Assembly: GCF_034424155.1 (NCBI RefSeq)
Contig: NZ_CP139992.1
Coordinates: 2,930,012-2,994,011 of the forward strand
DNA: 64,000 nucleotides
Direction of reading: 5' to 3'
DNA from: Hafnia alvei
Lineage (GTDB): Bacteria > Pseudomonadota > Gammaproteobacteria > Enterobacterales > Enterobacteriaceae
Shown here: positions 1 through 8,911 of the stretch, piece after piece
Layout: every line of letters begins with the position of its first letter
Position numbering within the stretch: position 1 is the first letter of the stretch
Position numbers and translations under genes: made by a program
The notes under the pieces: generated by a model
The model's input: the letters and a program-made list of their open reading frames with translations, nothing else
Databases searched by the model: none
What the model was told of the DNA's origin: nothing

Positions 1-1011
1 CGCCAGCAGTGAGTAGTTCATACGCCACAGCGCAGCACCCAGCAGCATACTTAGCGCGCCAAGGAACAGCATGCGCGAATCGCGGCGGAATCTGTCCCAA
101 TGGAATACCAGCAGCGGGAAGAGCATCAGCCCAATTTCGCACCAGAATGAAATGGAGTAGCGATTCCACTGTGAGAGGTACTCTGACTTATCTCGCAGCA
201 CAATTTCCGCGAAGCGCAGCGCAACGAACAGGATCAGGAAAATATCGATAACCTGCGTCAGTCGATAGAACAGCGGCTTTTCATTCGGGCCTTTACCTGC
301 TAACCCTGCCTGTACCAGCGAGCCTTCAAACACCACAATGGAGAAGCCCATAATGAATGCCGTCAGCAATGAGAACACCGGCAGCAGCTCGTAGCTTTGC
401 CACAGCGGATGAATTTTATTCCCCGCAGCAATCATCAACGATCCCATTGAAGATTGGTGCATGGTTGGCAGCAGCGCGCCGAGTGCCAGAATGAAGAACA
501 TGATTTTATTCAGCCACTTCATTGGCACTTTCCAGCCAAATTTCTCCAGTACGACAGGCGCAAACTCCAGCGCCATCACGCCGATATACACCGTCATACA
601 TACCGCGGTTTCAAACAGCACCGACGAGGTATTAAAGTGTCCTGGCAGATAGAAATAAGGCAGGTTCCAGTAACGGCCCACGTCAATGGTGATTGATAAT
701 CCCCCTAACGAATAACCGAACAGGCTCGCCAACAGCGCGGGACGCACCAGCGGGTGATATTCACCTCGGTTGAAAACGTATACCGCCCACGCAAGCGCCC
801 AACCACCACAGGCAAAACCTGTGCCGATGAGCAGGTCGAATGAAATCCACAGTCCCCATGGATAACCTCCGTTCAGATCGGCAACGGAGCCAATCCCGAA
901 GATCAAACGTTTGAGGATGAAAATGCCGCATAGCACCACGAAGGGCGCCATCACCATTACCGGCCAGCTAACAAGGCGACCACCTAACGGACTGGCTTTA
1001 TGTTCACTCAT
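1..1011 (-). CDS. hybB: Hydrogenase-2 membrane subunit HybB, C-terminus cut by window edge
   Basis: Polytopic NrfD/HybB-family protein that links the hydrogenase-2 electron-transfer subunit HybA to the quinone pool in the inner membrane. The minus-strand frame starts at 1011 with [11 protein letters not shown] and stays open to base 1, giving 337 codons; E. coli HybB is about 392 residues, so roughly the last 55 are outside the window. The translation is a series of hydrophobic helices, including stretches such as [17 protein letters not shown] and [15 protein letters not shown], as expected for the family. Its start overlaps the hybA stop by 8 nt (1004-1011), which suggests translational coupling. 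hybC would be expected just outside the window. Identity rests on the family match and the hybO-hybA-hybB order. Confidence 0.95.
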   Translation of the reverse strand, partial: MSEHKASPLGGRLVSWPVMVMAPFVVLCGIFILKRLIFGIGSVADLNGGYPWGLWISFDLLIGTGFACGGWALAWAVYVFNRGEYHPLVRPALLASLFGYSLGGLSITIDVGRYWNLPYFYLPGHFNTSSVLFETAVCMTVYIGVMALEFAPVVLEKFGWKVPMKWLNKIMFFILALGALLPTMHQSSMGSLMIAAGNKIHPLWQSYELLPVFSLLTAFIMGFSIVVFEGSLVQAGLAGKGPNEKPLFYRLTQVIDIFLILFVALRFAEIVLRDKSEYLSQWNRYSISFWCEIGLMLFPLLVFHWDRFRRDSRMLFLGALSMLLGAALWRMNYSLLA

Positions 1012-1987
1012 GATCATCATCTCCATCATGGTGGTTTTTGGTGTTACGACGGATCATGACCGACAGACCTGTCAGAACCACCAGCGGCAAGATCATGCCT
1101 TTATAAACGGTATGCTGAATGTGCTCAGAGCGTGCGCCAGTTGAGAGTTCAGCCAGTTTCGGCATGCCTAGATTTTCATACGGCACCCCCGCCAGCACTA
1201 TCACCTGCGTTCCACCGCCCTCTTTTTCGCCGTAGACATAAGGCTGATACTTGGCAAGCGGATGCAGATAGTTATCACCACCGTTCAGGGTTTGGCGCGG
1301 ATAGGCATATTCGGCCCCAGGTTTTGCCGCCAGACGCTTTTTAGCCTCAGCCAACAGCTCGTCACGCGTGCCAAAGATAACCGCGCCGGTTGGGCAAACT
1401 TCTACACAGCCTGGCAGTTGGCCTTTGGTAATACGCTCAAGCCCTTTCTGATCGCACAGCTGGCACTTATGAATCTCACCAAACGGGTTGTGATAATCAT
1501 ATTTTGGAATATCGAACGGACATCCCACCATGCAGTAACGACAGCCCGTACAAACGTCAGGGTCGTAATGCACGATGCCGGTTTTGGGATCTTTTTTCAG
1601 CGCCTGTACTGGGCATACCGAAACACAGTTAGGGTCGACGCAGTGCATGCACTGTTTTTTGATATAGGCGTAGCCGTTTTCGACCTGATCTTTATTAACG
1701 CCGCTGCCGTCTTGCCACACCTGAATAATGTTGTTGGTGTAAGGCGTTAATTTATCGTTGTTAGACCACGTTTGTGGCCCGTTAGGATTGATCTGGTTTT
1801 TGTTCAGCTTCTGACACTCAGCCACGCAGGCTTGGCAGCCTACGCACAGCGTTGAGTCATAGAGCATGCCAACCGCACCGGGGATCGGCGGTTTGTTTTC
1901 TACCGCTGCCTGCGCAGTGTTCGATGTCACCGTGCCTGCAGCCAACGCCCCCGCAGAGGCAAACTTAATAAAGTTTCTTCTATTCAC
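1004..1987 (-). CDS. hybA: Hydrogenase-2 ferredoxin-like electron-transfer subunit HybA
   Basis: Periplasmic iron-sulfur protein, 327 aa, that carries electrons between HybO and HybB. The N-terminus has a twin-arginine signal ([18 protein letters not shown]). Cysteine clusters for four [4Fe-4S] centres are visible: [37 protein letters not shown] and the CQLC...CVEVCP pair. A C-terminal hydrophobic stretch ([15 protein letters not shown]) anchors it to the membrane, as in E. coli HybA. The start lies 2 nt after the hybO stop and the stop overlaps hybB, so hybO-hybA-hybB is one operon. Confidence 0.97.
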   Translation of the reverse strand: MNRRNFIKFASAGALAAGTVTSNTAQAAVENKPPIPGAVGMLYDSTLCVGCQACVAECQKLNKNQINPNGPQTWSNNDKLTPYTNNIIQVWQDGSGVNKDQVENGYAYIKKQCMHCVDPNCVSVCPVQALKKDPKTGIVHYDPDVCTGCRYCMVGCPFDIPKYDYHNPFGEIHKCQLCDQKGLERITKGQLPGCVEVCPTGAVIFGTRDELLAEAKKRLAAKPGAEYAYPRQTLNGGDNYLHPLAKYQPYVYGEKEGGGTQVIVLAGVPYENLGMPKLAELSTGARSEHIQHTVYKGMILPLVVLTGLSVMIRRNTKNHHDGDDDHE

Positions 1988-1989
1988 GG

Positions 1990-3144
1990 TTATTCCCCCC
2001 GTGAATCGTGGTGCTCAGCGTGGCTTTTCTCAGCGTTTTGGCGCTCCGATTCATGGCGCTTTTGCTGGCGACCAAGCTCACGTACCGTCATCAAGCTGAC
2101 CCCAATCAGGATCCCCAAAGCGCCACCAATCAGGCCAGTTGCCGTTGGTGAAATATGTCCACCTTCGCGGTTGGCCACGCCGGGTTTATCCACGCGCGGC
2201 GTTGGATTTTCAACGTTCGCCAGTTGGAAAATCCCTTTGGTGAAACCAATGCCCTGCTCGTTACAGCCATAGCACGGATGACCGATACCGACCGGCCAGA
2301 TGCCGCCGCCGATATCACAGAATTCCAACGTTGAGCAGTTGCCGTAGGTTTCTGGGCCTTTACAGCCTAGGTGATACAAACACCAGCCTTGGCGATGACC
2401 GTGGTCACCAAACTCTTTGGCAAAACGCCCAGCATCGAAATGAGGACGACGCTCACAGTTTTCGTGGATTAAACGTTCATAGGCAAACAGCGGACGATGC
2501 TTGCTATCTAACTCAGGCAGCTTGCCGTAGGTGATGTAATACACCACGGTCGTCAGGAAGTTGTGCGGGTTTGGAGGGCAACCAGGGATGTTGATAACCG
2601 GTTTACCGATGGCTTCTTCAAGGCTTACCGCACCGGTTGGGTTGCCGCCGGTGGCAGGAACACCACCCCATGCGGCACAGGAGCCAATCGCGATAACCGC
2701 TGCCGCATCAGCGGCTGCACGGCGAATATGATCGACAATAGGTTCACCAGCGACCATGCAATAAACGCCGCCGTCTTTTAACGGAATGGAGCCATCAACA
2801 ACCAGAACATATTTGCCTTTATAACGCTTCATCGCGTTATGTTTATTTTCTTCGGCTTGATGTCCGAAAGCCGCAGATAGCACCTCATGATATTCGAGTG
2901 AAATAGTATTGAGGATCAGGTTCTCAATTGTTGGGTGCGTGGCACGCAACAGGGACTCAGTACAGCCGGTACATTCTTGAGCGCCAATCCAAATAACGGG
3001 TGGTCTCTGTGGATTTGTGATTGCCGCAGCCATTTCTGCTGCCGCATTGGAACTTAGCCCTAGTGTAGCGGCCATACCCGCACACAACTTCATGAAGTCA
3101 CGACGGTTCACACCGTGAGCGGATAGAAAGTTATCCTCAGCCAT
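1990..3144 (-). CDS. hybO: Hydrogenase-2 small subunit HybO
   Basis: Small subunit of the periplasm-facing [NiFe] uptake hydrogenase, 384 aa, which relays electrons from the HybC active site through Fe-S clusters. The twin-arginine motif [11 protein letters not shown] sits at about residues 13-23, followed by a hydrophobic core. Small-subunit cysteines are seen in [16 protein letters not shown] and further on in [16 protein letters not shown] and [12 protein letters not shown]-terminal membrane helix (about residues 335-355) ends in a basic, polar tail, as in E. coli HybO (372 aa). It is first in the operon, and an FNR box about 80 bp upstream of the start suggests anaerobic induction. Confidence 0.97.
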   Translation of the reverse strand: MAEDNFLSAHGVNRRDFMKLCAGMAATLGLSSNAAAEMAAAITNPQRPPVIWIGAQECTGCTESLLRATHPTIENLILNTISLEYHEVLSAAFGHQAEENKHNAMKRYKGKYVLVVDGSIPLKDGGVYCMVAGEPIVDHIRRAAADAAAVIAIGSCAAWGGVPATGGNPTGAVSLEEAIGKPVINIPGCPPNPHNFLTTVVYYITYGKLPELDSKHRPLFAYERLIHENCERRPHFDAGRFAKEFGDHGHRQGWCLYHLGCKGPETYGNCSTLEFCDIGGGIWPVGIGHPCYGCNEQGIGFTKGIFQLANVENPTPRVDKPGVANREGGHISPTATGLIGGALGILIGVSLMTVRELGRQQKRHESERQNAEKSHAEHHDSRGE

Positions 3145-3225
3145 TCGTAGTATTCCTTAGATGCGCATTCGTCTGGCGGAATGCTTAGGTAGTGAAATGC
3201 TAAGGATTAACCCTACTAGTTGTGG

Positions 3226-3239
3226 TTGATCTTTATCAA
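3226..3239 (-). promoter_or_regulatory. FNR box upstream of hybO
   Basis: TTGATCTTTATCAA matches the FNR consensus TTGAT-N4-ATCAA at all ten defined positions. It lies 82 bp upstream of the hybO start codon, a plausible distance for an activator site of an anaerobic hydrogenase operon. Binding is inferred from the consensus; no promoter start was determined. Confidence 0.75.
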
Positions 3240-3548
3240 GTTGAGAAGGATTAGTGGAAGGTCAACACCAATAATGTGAATAAAACCGATTCAGCGGAAA
3301 TTAAATAGCACAAATATTCCACAATATATTATTTCTATAAATTGAAAATATAGGATTTCAGATTACTTTCGTATGAATTTTCTTAATTTAGAGGAATACC
3401 TAAATGAGAGTAGTTTGTATTAATGACGGTAAATTAGAATTAAATAAATTAAATTCATTTAGTTTTATTTATTTAGTTAAATAATTATTTAGGAAGCGGC
3501 GCGGAAATAGTATTACCTCCCAACCTTCCTTTAGCAACGAGTTGACTT

Positions 3549-3658
3549 ACCCACTCCCAACCTCTCCCTTTGCAGGGGGAGGAGCAAATTGAGGATCTTA
3601 CAAACATCACCGAACGGTTCCCTCCCCTGCGAAGGGGAGGGTTAGGGTGGGGTTGGGT
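3549..3658. repeat. Dispersed palindromic intergenic repeat, copy 1
   Basis: Two hairpins stand head to head: CCTCTCCC/GGGGGAGG at 3561-3582 with loop TTTGCA, and CCCTCCCC/GGGGAGGG at 3620-3641 with loop TGCGAA. The outer flanks (ACCCACTCCCAACC... and ...GGGTGGGGTTGGGT) also pair, so the whole element is an imperfect inverted repeat. A related, shortened copy sits at about 33717-33797 and shares the block GGAGGAGCAAA. It resembles the REP/BIME-like palindromes of enterobacteria, but I cannot assign it to a named family. Confidence 0.7.
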
Positions 3659-3668
3659 TTAAACAGGC

Positions 3669-6032
3669 TTAAAGGCTATAGCTTGTGCACTGCACGCCGT
3701 TCACATACAGCTTACGTTGTTCGCTTTGCGGCAGACGGATAACGATTTCCTTCCACGCGGGCTGGAAATCACCTTTGCGGGTAAACGTCACGTCTATACG
3801 TTGGTTATCGGAAGCGATCTCCCAGTTAAGCCACAGCGCCTGCCCTTCTCGCCAAGCATAGGTTTCACCATCATCATCAAATAGCATGCCGCGATCGCAA
3901 CCTTTACCCATCGGAGGGAACAGCATCAGTTCGCGAGAATCATCTGCGGCAGCATCTACGAATGCGGTACGTCCAGACAGCGGTAACATCGCCCCTGCAC
4001 GCACGACCAGCGGTAAGCGCTCTAAAGGAGCCTCCACGGTGATAGACTGACCGCCGCTAAACCATTGTCCGGTGTAGAAATCATACCAGCCGCTTTCGTT
4101 GGCAGGCAGATAGATTTCACGCTGACGCTGTCCTTGTTCCACCACGCTCGCCACCAGCAAATCCTTACCTAACATAAAATCATCGGTTTCTGCGAAGGTC
4201 GCCGCATCATTTTCATGATCGAGGAAGGTCGGACGCAGCATCGGCTCATCGTTTTCACTCGCCTGCCACAGCAAGGTATAAAAATACGGTAGCAGGCGAT
4301 AACGCAGCACGATGGCATCACGAATGGCTGGCGTCACCGCCGGATACATCCACGGCTCATTTACCGTGTGATCGTCGTTCCACGAGTGAATGGTAAAGCG
4401 TGGGTGCATCACGCCGTTTTGAACCCAGCGCACAAGCAGCTCGGCATCTGGTTTGTCGCCGGAGAATCCACCAACGTCATGACCCACATTATATAAGCCA
4501 GACAGACTCATCCCCACACCCATTCGCGTGTTGTAACGCAACGTCTGCCAGCTTGTCCGGTTGTCGCCGCTCCACGTTTGAACATAGCGCTGCATGCCCG
4601 CACAGCCGGAGCGTGAGATCAGATAAGGCCGCTGTTTAGGCGCGAAACGCTGTTGCGCTTCTAAAGAAGCACGCATCATCAGTAGCGGCATCACCGGACG
4701 GATCTGTTTAATCGCAATTTCTTGGCCAAACCCATGACAGCGCGCCTCGCCGTCCCATACTTCATATTCGTTATTATCATTCCACGTCGAGCCAATGCCC
4801 ATTTCTAGCAGTTGCTGAGTCACGTTATCTTGCCACCACTTCACCGTAGCGGGGTTGGTGAAATCAAGGTGGGAGCCTTCGTCATCCCAGAATACCGAGC
4901 GCTCCGCGCAGTCCGATTCTGAATCACGAATGAATAATCCCTGCTGCGCCACTTCCTGATATTTAGGGTGATCCTGCAACAAACACGGTTTGATGTTTGC
5001 TGCCAGTTTGATCCCTGCATCGAGGAAAGCCTGTGACATCACCTTTGGTTGAGGCACTTTGTCGTAGTTCCAGTTGAAGACATAACGCTTGTTGTTAATC
5101 GAGGTGTAACCCGACGACAGTTGGAATGAGTCACATGGAATATCGTGCTCGCGGCACAGCTCGATAAACTTCATCAGCTGATTTTGGGCATCCGGTGCAT
5201 CGGTGTAATACATGGTTGAGCCGCTATAACCGAGGCTCCATTTTGGCCCAAAAAATGTTTTACCGGTCAGTCGCACAAAGGCTTTAGTGACGTCCAGAAC
5301 CTTTGGCCCAACGAACATGTAATAGTCTAAGTCACCCGCTTCCGCCTGATAGCGACGGTAGGCTAAATGGTAATTATCCAGCTCGTTGCCCAGATCCAAC
5401 ATAGTGCTGCTGAGGTTGTCATAAAACAGGCCGAAGCTAACGTCTTCTTTGCGCGTAATCGTGAACGGAACATGCTTATACAGCGGATCGGTTGACGCCG
5501 CGTTATAACCCATCGCATCCAAATTGCGCATTTCATAACGCCCACCGGTGCGGTTAAGATCGCCTGCTTTTTCTCCCAAACCATAGTAGCTTTCGGTTGG
5601 GAAACGGCGCTGATAATGAGCAACGCCATCACCGTGCGCATTCAGTAAATAAGCGCTGGTTGGACGGTCTGCCGCCAGCGGCAGCCATTCACCTGCCTCG
5701 TTACAATATTCCCACTCTAACCACAGCGGTTGATGTACCGTCACCCGCATTTTGTCGGTGCTGATACACAGTTCAGCATCACACTGTACCAGCTCAAAAG
5801 CAGGCCGTGCGAAACCCTCGGTGCTTTCACGATCACGCCCCTCCCAAGGCACATCCGTTTGCTGGGCAATACTCCACGTACGGTTCAGCGCCAGCTCACC
5901 GCGCTGTTTAATCAGCACGCGAAACAGCCCTGACTCTAAAATGTAGATGCGGAATAAATGCTGACCATCGACTTTTAACTCAACGTGATCGGCTGCTTGG
6001 CGATTCAGAACCCAGTTTTTCAACGTTTTCAT
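3669..6032 (-). CDS. GH31 family glycosidase (alpha-glucosidase/alpha-xylosidase type)
   Basis: Cytoplasmic glycoside hydrolase family 31 enzyme, 787 aa, with no signal peptide. The catalytic nucleophile is probably D419 in GSTWNDNNEYEV and the acid/base D490 in WSGDNRTSW; the WNDxNE form is closer to alpha-glucosidases than to the FGE form of YicI. An N-terminal beta-sandwich precedes the barrel (SLGYSGSTMYYTD), and C-terminal beta domains follow. I place the start at 6032 (MKTLKNWVLNRQ) because GGAAG lies at a good distance; a longer in-frame start at 6104 would overlap the transporter's 3' end. It follows a frameshifted hexuronate-type MFS gene 28 bp upstream, probably one operon. Substrate unknown: an alpha-linked oligosaccharide is likely. 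Confidence 0.85.
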   Translation of the reverse strand: MKTLKNWVLNRQAADHVELKVDGQHLFRIYILESGLFRVLIKQRGELALNRTWSIAQQTDVPWEGRDRESTEGFARPAFELVQCDAELCISTDKMRVTVHQPLWLEWEYCNEAGEWLPLAADRPTSAYLLNAHGDGVAHYQRRFPTESYYGLGEKAGDLNRTGGRYEMRNLDAMGYNAASTDPLYKHVPFTITRKEDVSFGLFYDNLSSTMLDLGNELDNYHLAYRRYQAEAGDLDYYMFVGPKVLDVTKAFVRLTGKTFFGPKWSLGYSGSTMYYTDAPDAQNQLMKFIELCREHDIPCDSFQLSSGYTSINNKRYVFNWNYDKVPQPKVMSQAFLDAGIKLAANIKPCLLQDHPKYQEVAQQGLFIRDSESDCAERSVFWDDEGSHLDFTNPATVKWWQDNVTQQLLEMGIGSTWNDNNEYEVWDGEARCHGFGQEIAIKQIRPVMPLLMMRASLEAQQRFAPKQRPYLISRSGCAGMQRYVQTWSGDNRTSWQTLRYNTRMGVGMSLSGLYNVGHDVGGFSGDKPDAELLVRWVQNGVMHPRFTIHSWNDDHTVNEPWMYPAVTPAIRDAIVLRYRLLPYFYTLLWQASENDEPMLRPTFLDHENDAATFAETDDFMLGKDLLVASVVEQGQRQREIYLPANESGWYDFYTGQWFSGGQSITVEAPLERLPLVVRAGAMLPLSGRTAFVDAAADDSRELMLFPPMGKGCDRGMLFDDDGETYAWREGQALWLNWEIASDNQRIDVTFTRKGDFQPAWKEIVIRLPQSEQRKLYVNGVQCTSYSL

Positions 6033-6060
6033 TCTATAATTCTTCCAAAAATTTAAAGGA

Positions 6061-7367
6061 TCAGGCCTGACGCGGCTTCTGGCGGCGTTCAGCAATAAAA
6101 GCAATCAGGAATACGGCGCCAATCAGGTCAAAGAAGCCCATGGCGATAAATAGCGGGTTGTAGCCAATTTTATCGGCGGTCACACCAATCAGGAGTGAGA
6201 ACAGAAAACTGGCGATCCACGCAAAGGAACCACGCATCCCGTTTACGGTGGCCATTTGGCCTTTGTCGAAAGATTCAACCACCAAGGCGCTCAACATGCA
6301 GGAGATCACCTGATGACCAAAGCCGCCAACGGAAATCAACGCAATGGTGATATAAGGGTCTTTGGTGATTGCCACCAGCGCCAGTGAGATCATCAGGAAT
6401 GCACCGGTGACCGAGCTGGCTACGATAGAGTTCACGCGTGAGGTGCCAAAGATCTTGGCGTAAATACGCGTGAGATATCCGCTGGCTACGCTGCCTAAAT
6501 CCGCAGCCAAGAACGGCAGCCAGGCAAACATCGCAATCTGTTTAAGATCCATGCCGCGTTCGTTAGTAAATAAAGCGGAACCCAAAAACTCAGCACGGCC
6601 CATGCCGGTTCAGCCATAAATGCCGGAATGGCGATACCATAAAAGCGTTTATTTTTAGACACTGTGGCTAGCGCTTTGAAGAACGGCAGCTTAACCGGCG
6701 CAGGCTCGTTATCCTGCTTGATATAATCCAGCTCAGATTTGCTTAAATTCGGGTGTTGATCGGGATTGTGGTAGAACAGCCACCACAGCACCACCCACAG
6801 CATGGCCAGAACCCCAGAGAACATAAATGCGCCCTGCCAGCCAAATGAAACATGGGCAACCACGATAATCGGCGGTGCAAGCATTGCGCCAATCGAGAAA
6901 CCGACTCCGGCCCATCCCGCTGCGATTGGGCGCTCTTTTTTCGGGAACCATTCACCGATGGTTTTGGCATTGGCTGGCGTTGCCGCGGCTTCCGCTCCGC
7001 CCATAAAGAAGCGTAGGATCGCCAGCTGCATCCAACTACCGGCTCCCGCATGGAGCATGCACATCAACGCCCAAATCCCCGCACAAATCAGAAATCCAAG
7101 CTTTAGGCCAATCACGTCGATCAGCCAGCCGCACAGCGGCTGGAAAACGGTATAGGCAATCTGAAAGGCACCCACGATCCACGAATACTGCTCAGTGGTC
7201 ATCCCCAGACTGGTTTTTAATTCTGGTGCCAAAATCCCTAGCGAGTTACGCGTGATGTAGTTAACTGTCACCCCCAGCAGGAACAGCGCCAACATCCACC
7301 AGCGTAGGTTCTTAATCTTGCGTTTTTCCTTTACAGCCACAGCCGGTTGATTCATATCAAGACTCAT
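6061..7367 (-). pseudogene. ExuT-like MFS transporter, frameshifted
   Basis: Anion:cation-symporter-type major facilitator gene in two frames. The 5' frame runs from 7367 (MSLDMNQPAVAVKEK) and reads correctly to about PLYL near 6570; the 3' frame takes over at TNERGMDLKQIAMFAWLP and ends at 6061. The 1307-bp span is one base short of 436 codons. Adding one base at about 6567/6568 gives a 435-aa protein whose junction aligns residue for residue with E. coli ExuT (PLFMFKVYGFNLKEIAMFAW). The RBS AGGGGATCACC precedes the start. Family members import hexuronates or other sugar acids; here it was probably the uptake partner of the adjacent GH31 enzyme. It is either a real one-base deletion in a T/A-rich run or a sequencing error. 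Confidence 0.85.
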
Positions 7368-7699
7368 GGTGATCCCCTGGTCGCAGTAGCAATATGCAGT
7401 CGGCTGAACACATTGTTGGTATAGAGCTTTTTGAAATGTGTCTTACCAATAAGAATATCGCTATTTATGACTATACATTTGATTTTTAATTTAATTATCC
7501 ATTTTTGTGACCAAGATAACGCTTGTAATTGGTCGACCAATTGAGAGTAAAGAAGTTAAAAACGTGGGGATACGCACTTTTTTGCAAAGATTTTCATGCG
7601 ACTCTTGGAATTCACTGTTTTCGGTCAAGAACTTCCGCTGTGTGGCGATTATTGGCTTATGAAAATTTTGTCATTTTCGAATTTGAACGAGATCACAAA
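7368..7699. other. Divergent promoter region
   Basis: This 332-bp region separates the divergent MFS/GH31 unit and the LacI-family gene. It holds the 16-bp palindrome at 7527-7542. An in-frame upstream extension of the regulator ORF back to 7529 starts inside that palindrome and has no homology to the family, so I treat it as leader sequence. No other clear motif was seen. Confidence 0.5.
7527..7542. promoter_or_regulatory. Palindromic operator candidate for the LacI-family regulator
   Basis: AATTGGTCGACCAATT is a perfect 16-bp palindrome with a central CG, typical of LacI-family operators. It lies between the divergent MFS/GH31 unit (start 7367) and the regulator gene (start 7700), so it could control both. 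The assignment is by form and position only. Confidence 0.6.
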
Positions 7700-8770
7700 A
7701 TGAACGGAAAGCTAAAAATCCGCGAAATTGCCGCTCAAACAGGGCTTTCTATCAGCACGGTATCGCGCGTTCTATCCGGAAAATCGAATACCAGTGAAGC
7801 GGCTAAACAGCGGGTTTTAGCCTCAGCGCGCCAGCAGGGTGTCTTGGATGAGATCTCTACGGGAAGAATGCTGCTTAACGGGCTGGTGGTGTTTGCTCCC
7901 CAGCGCGCATTTGACGTGCGGTCTGACATCTTTTACTACAAGGTGATCCAAGGGATTGTTCAAGCGCTGGAGCCTCACGAGGTTCGACTGCGCTATTGCT
8001 GCTTGGAGGAAAATGACAGCGATGTCTCCCTCTTCCTGCAAAAAATGAACGAGCCCGCCACCGAGGCCGCGATGCTGATTGGCATTGACGATCCCTATAT
8101 CCACTCTCTCGCCGCAGACTTAGGCAAACCCTGTATTCTGATCAACTGCCGCGATCGCAAAATGCGTTTGCCCGGTATTGCCCCCGACCACCAAACCATC
8201 GGCGAATTCTCTGCAAACTATCTCTTTGAACAGGGGCATCGCCACGTTTTGCATCTACTTTGCCTGCGTCGCTATACCATGGAACTGCGCTTGGCCGGCA
8301 TTCGTGAAGCCTATCAAGCACATAATCTTCCCTTTAATAGCGACGATACCCTGCTCACCGCGCCCAGTTTTGGTGCCGCAGATGCAGAGCTTGCCGTGGC
8401 TCAATTTCTTGAACATTGCCCTGCCGAACATCGTCCAACCGCCATCCTTGCTGGGGGTGACTATATGGCGGTGGGCGCCGTGAATGCCCTCTTAAAAGCC
8501 GGACTGCGCGTACCGCAGGATATTTCCGTGATGAGCATGGACGGATTCAATCTGGCCGCTATCCACGATATTCCGCTTACTTCGGTTCACGTACCTAGGG
8601 ACGAATTAGGCGAGGAAGCGGTGCGCATGCTGCAACGACGACTCATGCAGCCAAACACACCGCTGGGCAATTTATTGTTGAACGGAACTCTGGTGGCTCG
8701 CGACTCGGTTCGCCGCATCCGAACCAGCCAAAATCAGGCCTTGGTGCAAAAAGACGGGGTTTATGGTTAA
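7700..8770 (+). CDS. LacI-family transcriptional regulator, probably of the GH31/MFS unit
   Basis: DNA-binding regulator of 356 aa. The N-terminal LacI helix-turn-helix and hinge are clear (IREIAAQTGLSISTVSRVLS, about residues 6-25), followed by a periplasmic-binding-protein-like sensor domain ending with the typical region DISVMSMDGFNLA...PLTSVHVPRDELG. I chose the start at 7700 (MNGKLKIREIAAQ) because LacI proteins begin a few residues before the helix-turn-helix; the longer frame from 7529 has unrelated residues. It is divergent from the transporter and GH31 genes and probably represses them until a sugar binds. The effector is unknown. Confidence 0.88.
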   Translation: MNGKLKIREIAAQTGLSISTVSRVLSGKSNTSEAAKQRVLASARQQGVLDEISTGRMLLNGLVVFAPQRAFDVRSDIFYYKVIQGIVQALEPHEVRLRYCCLEENDSDVSLFLQKMNEPATEAAMLIGIDDPYIHSLAADLGKPCILINCRDRKMRLPGIAPDHQTIGEFSANYLFEQGHRHVLHLLCLRRYTMELRLAGIREAYQAHNLPFNSDDTLLTAPSFGAADAELAVAQFLEHCPAEHRPTAILAGGDYMAVGAVNALLKAGLRVPQDISVMSMDGFNLAAIHDIPLTSVHVPRDELGEEAVRMLQRRLMQPNTPLGNLLLNGTLVARDSVRRIRTSQNQALVQKDGVYG

Positions 8771-8911
8771 AAGCGCCCCGCTCAGCCTTGAGTTCATTCA
8801 CTATTATTTGAGGTTCCACCTTAAATATGAAGGGTGTGCTAATAAAGCCTGTGGCAAACTGTGCTCACTTCCATCCGCTGCTTAGCAGCCAATACGAGAG
8901 ATAATTCCGCG

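Larger units (their letters stand above)
3145..3668. other. Intergenic region between hybO and the GH31 gene
   Basis: This 524-bp stretch has no convincing gene. The first 100 bp hold the hyb promoter region with the FNR box. About 3270-3490 is very AT-rich with no recognisable motif. The end, 3549-3658, is a GC-rich palindromic repeat described separately, which could also end transcription of the GH31 unit approaching from neither side; its role here is unknown. Confidence 0.6.

Noticed and set aside
7529-7699. N-terminal extension of the LacI-family regulator
   Set aside because: It begins in the putative operator palindrome, has no homology, and LacI proteins start just before the helix-turn-helix.
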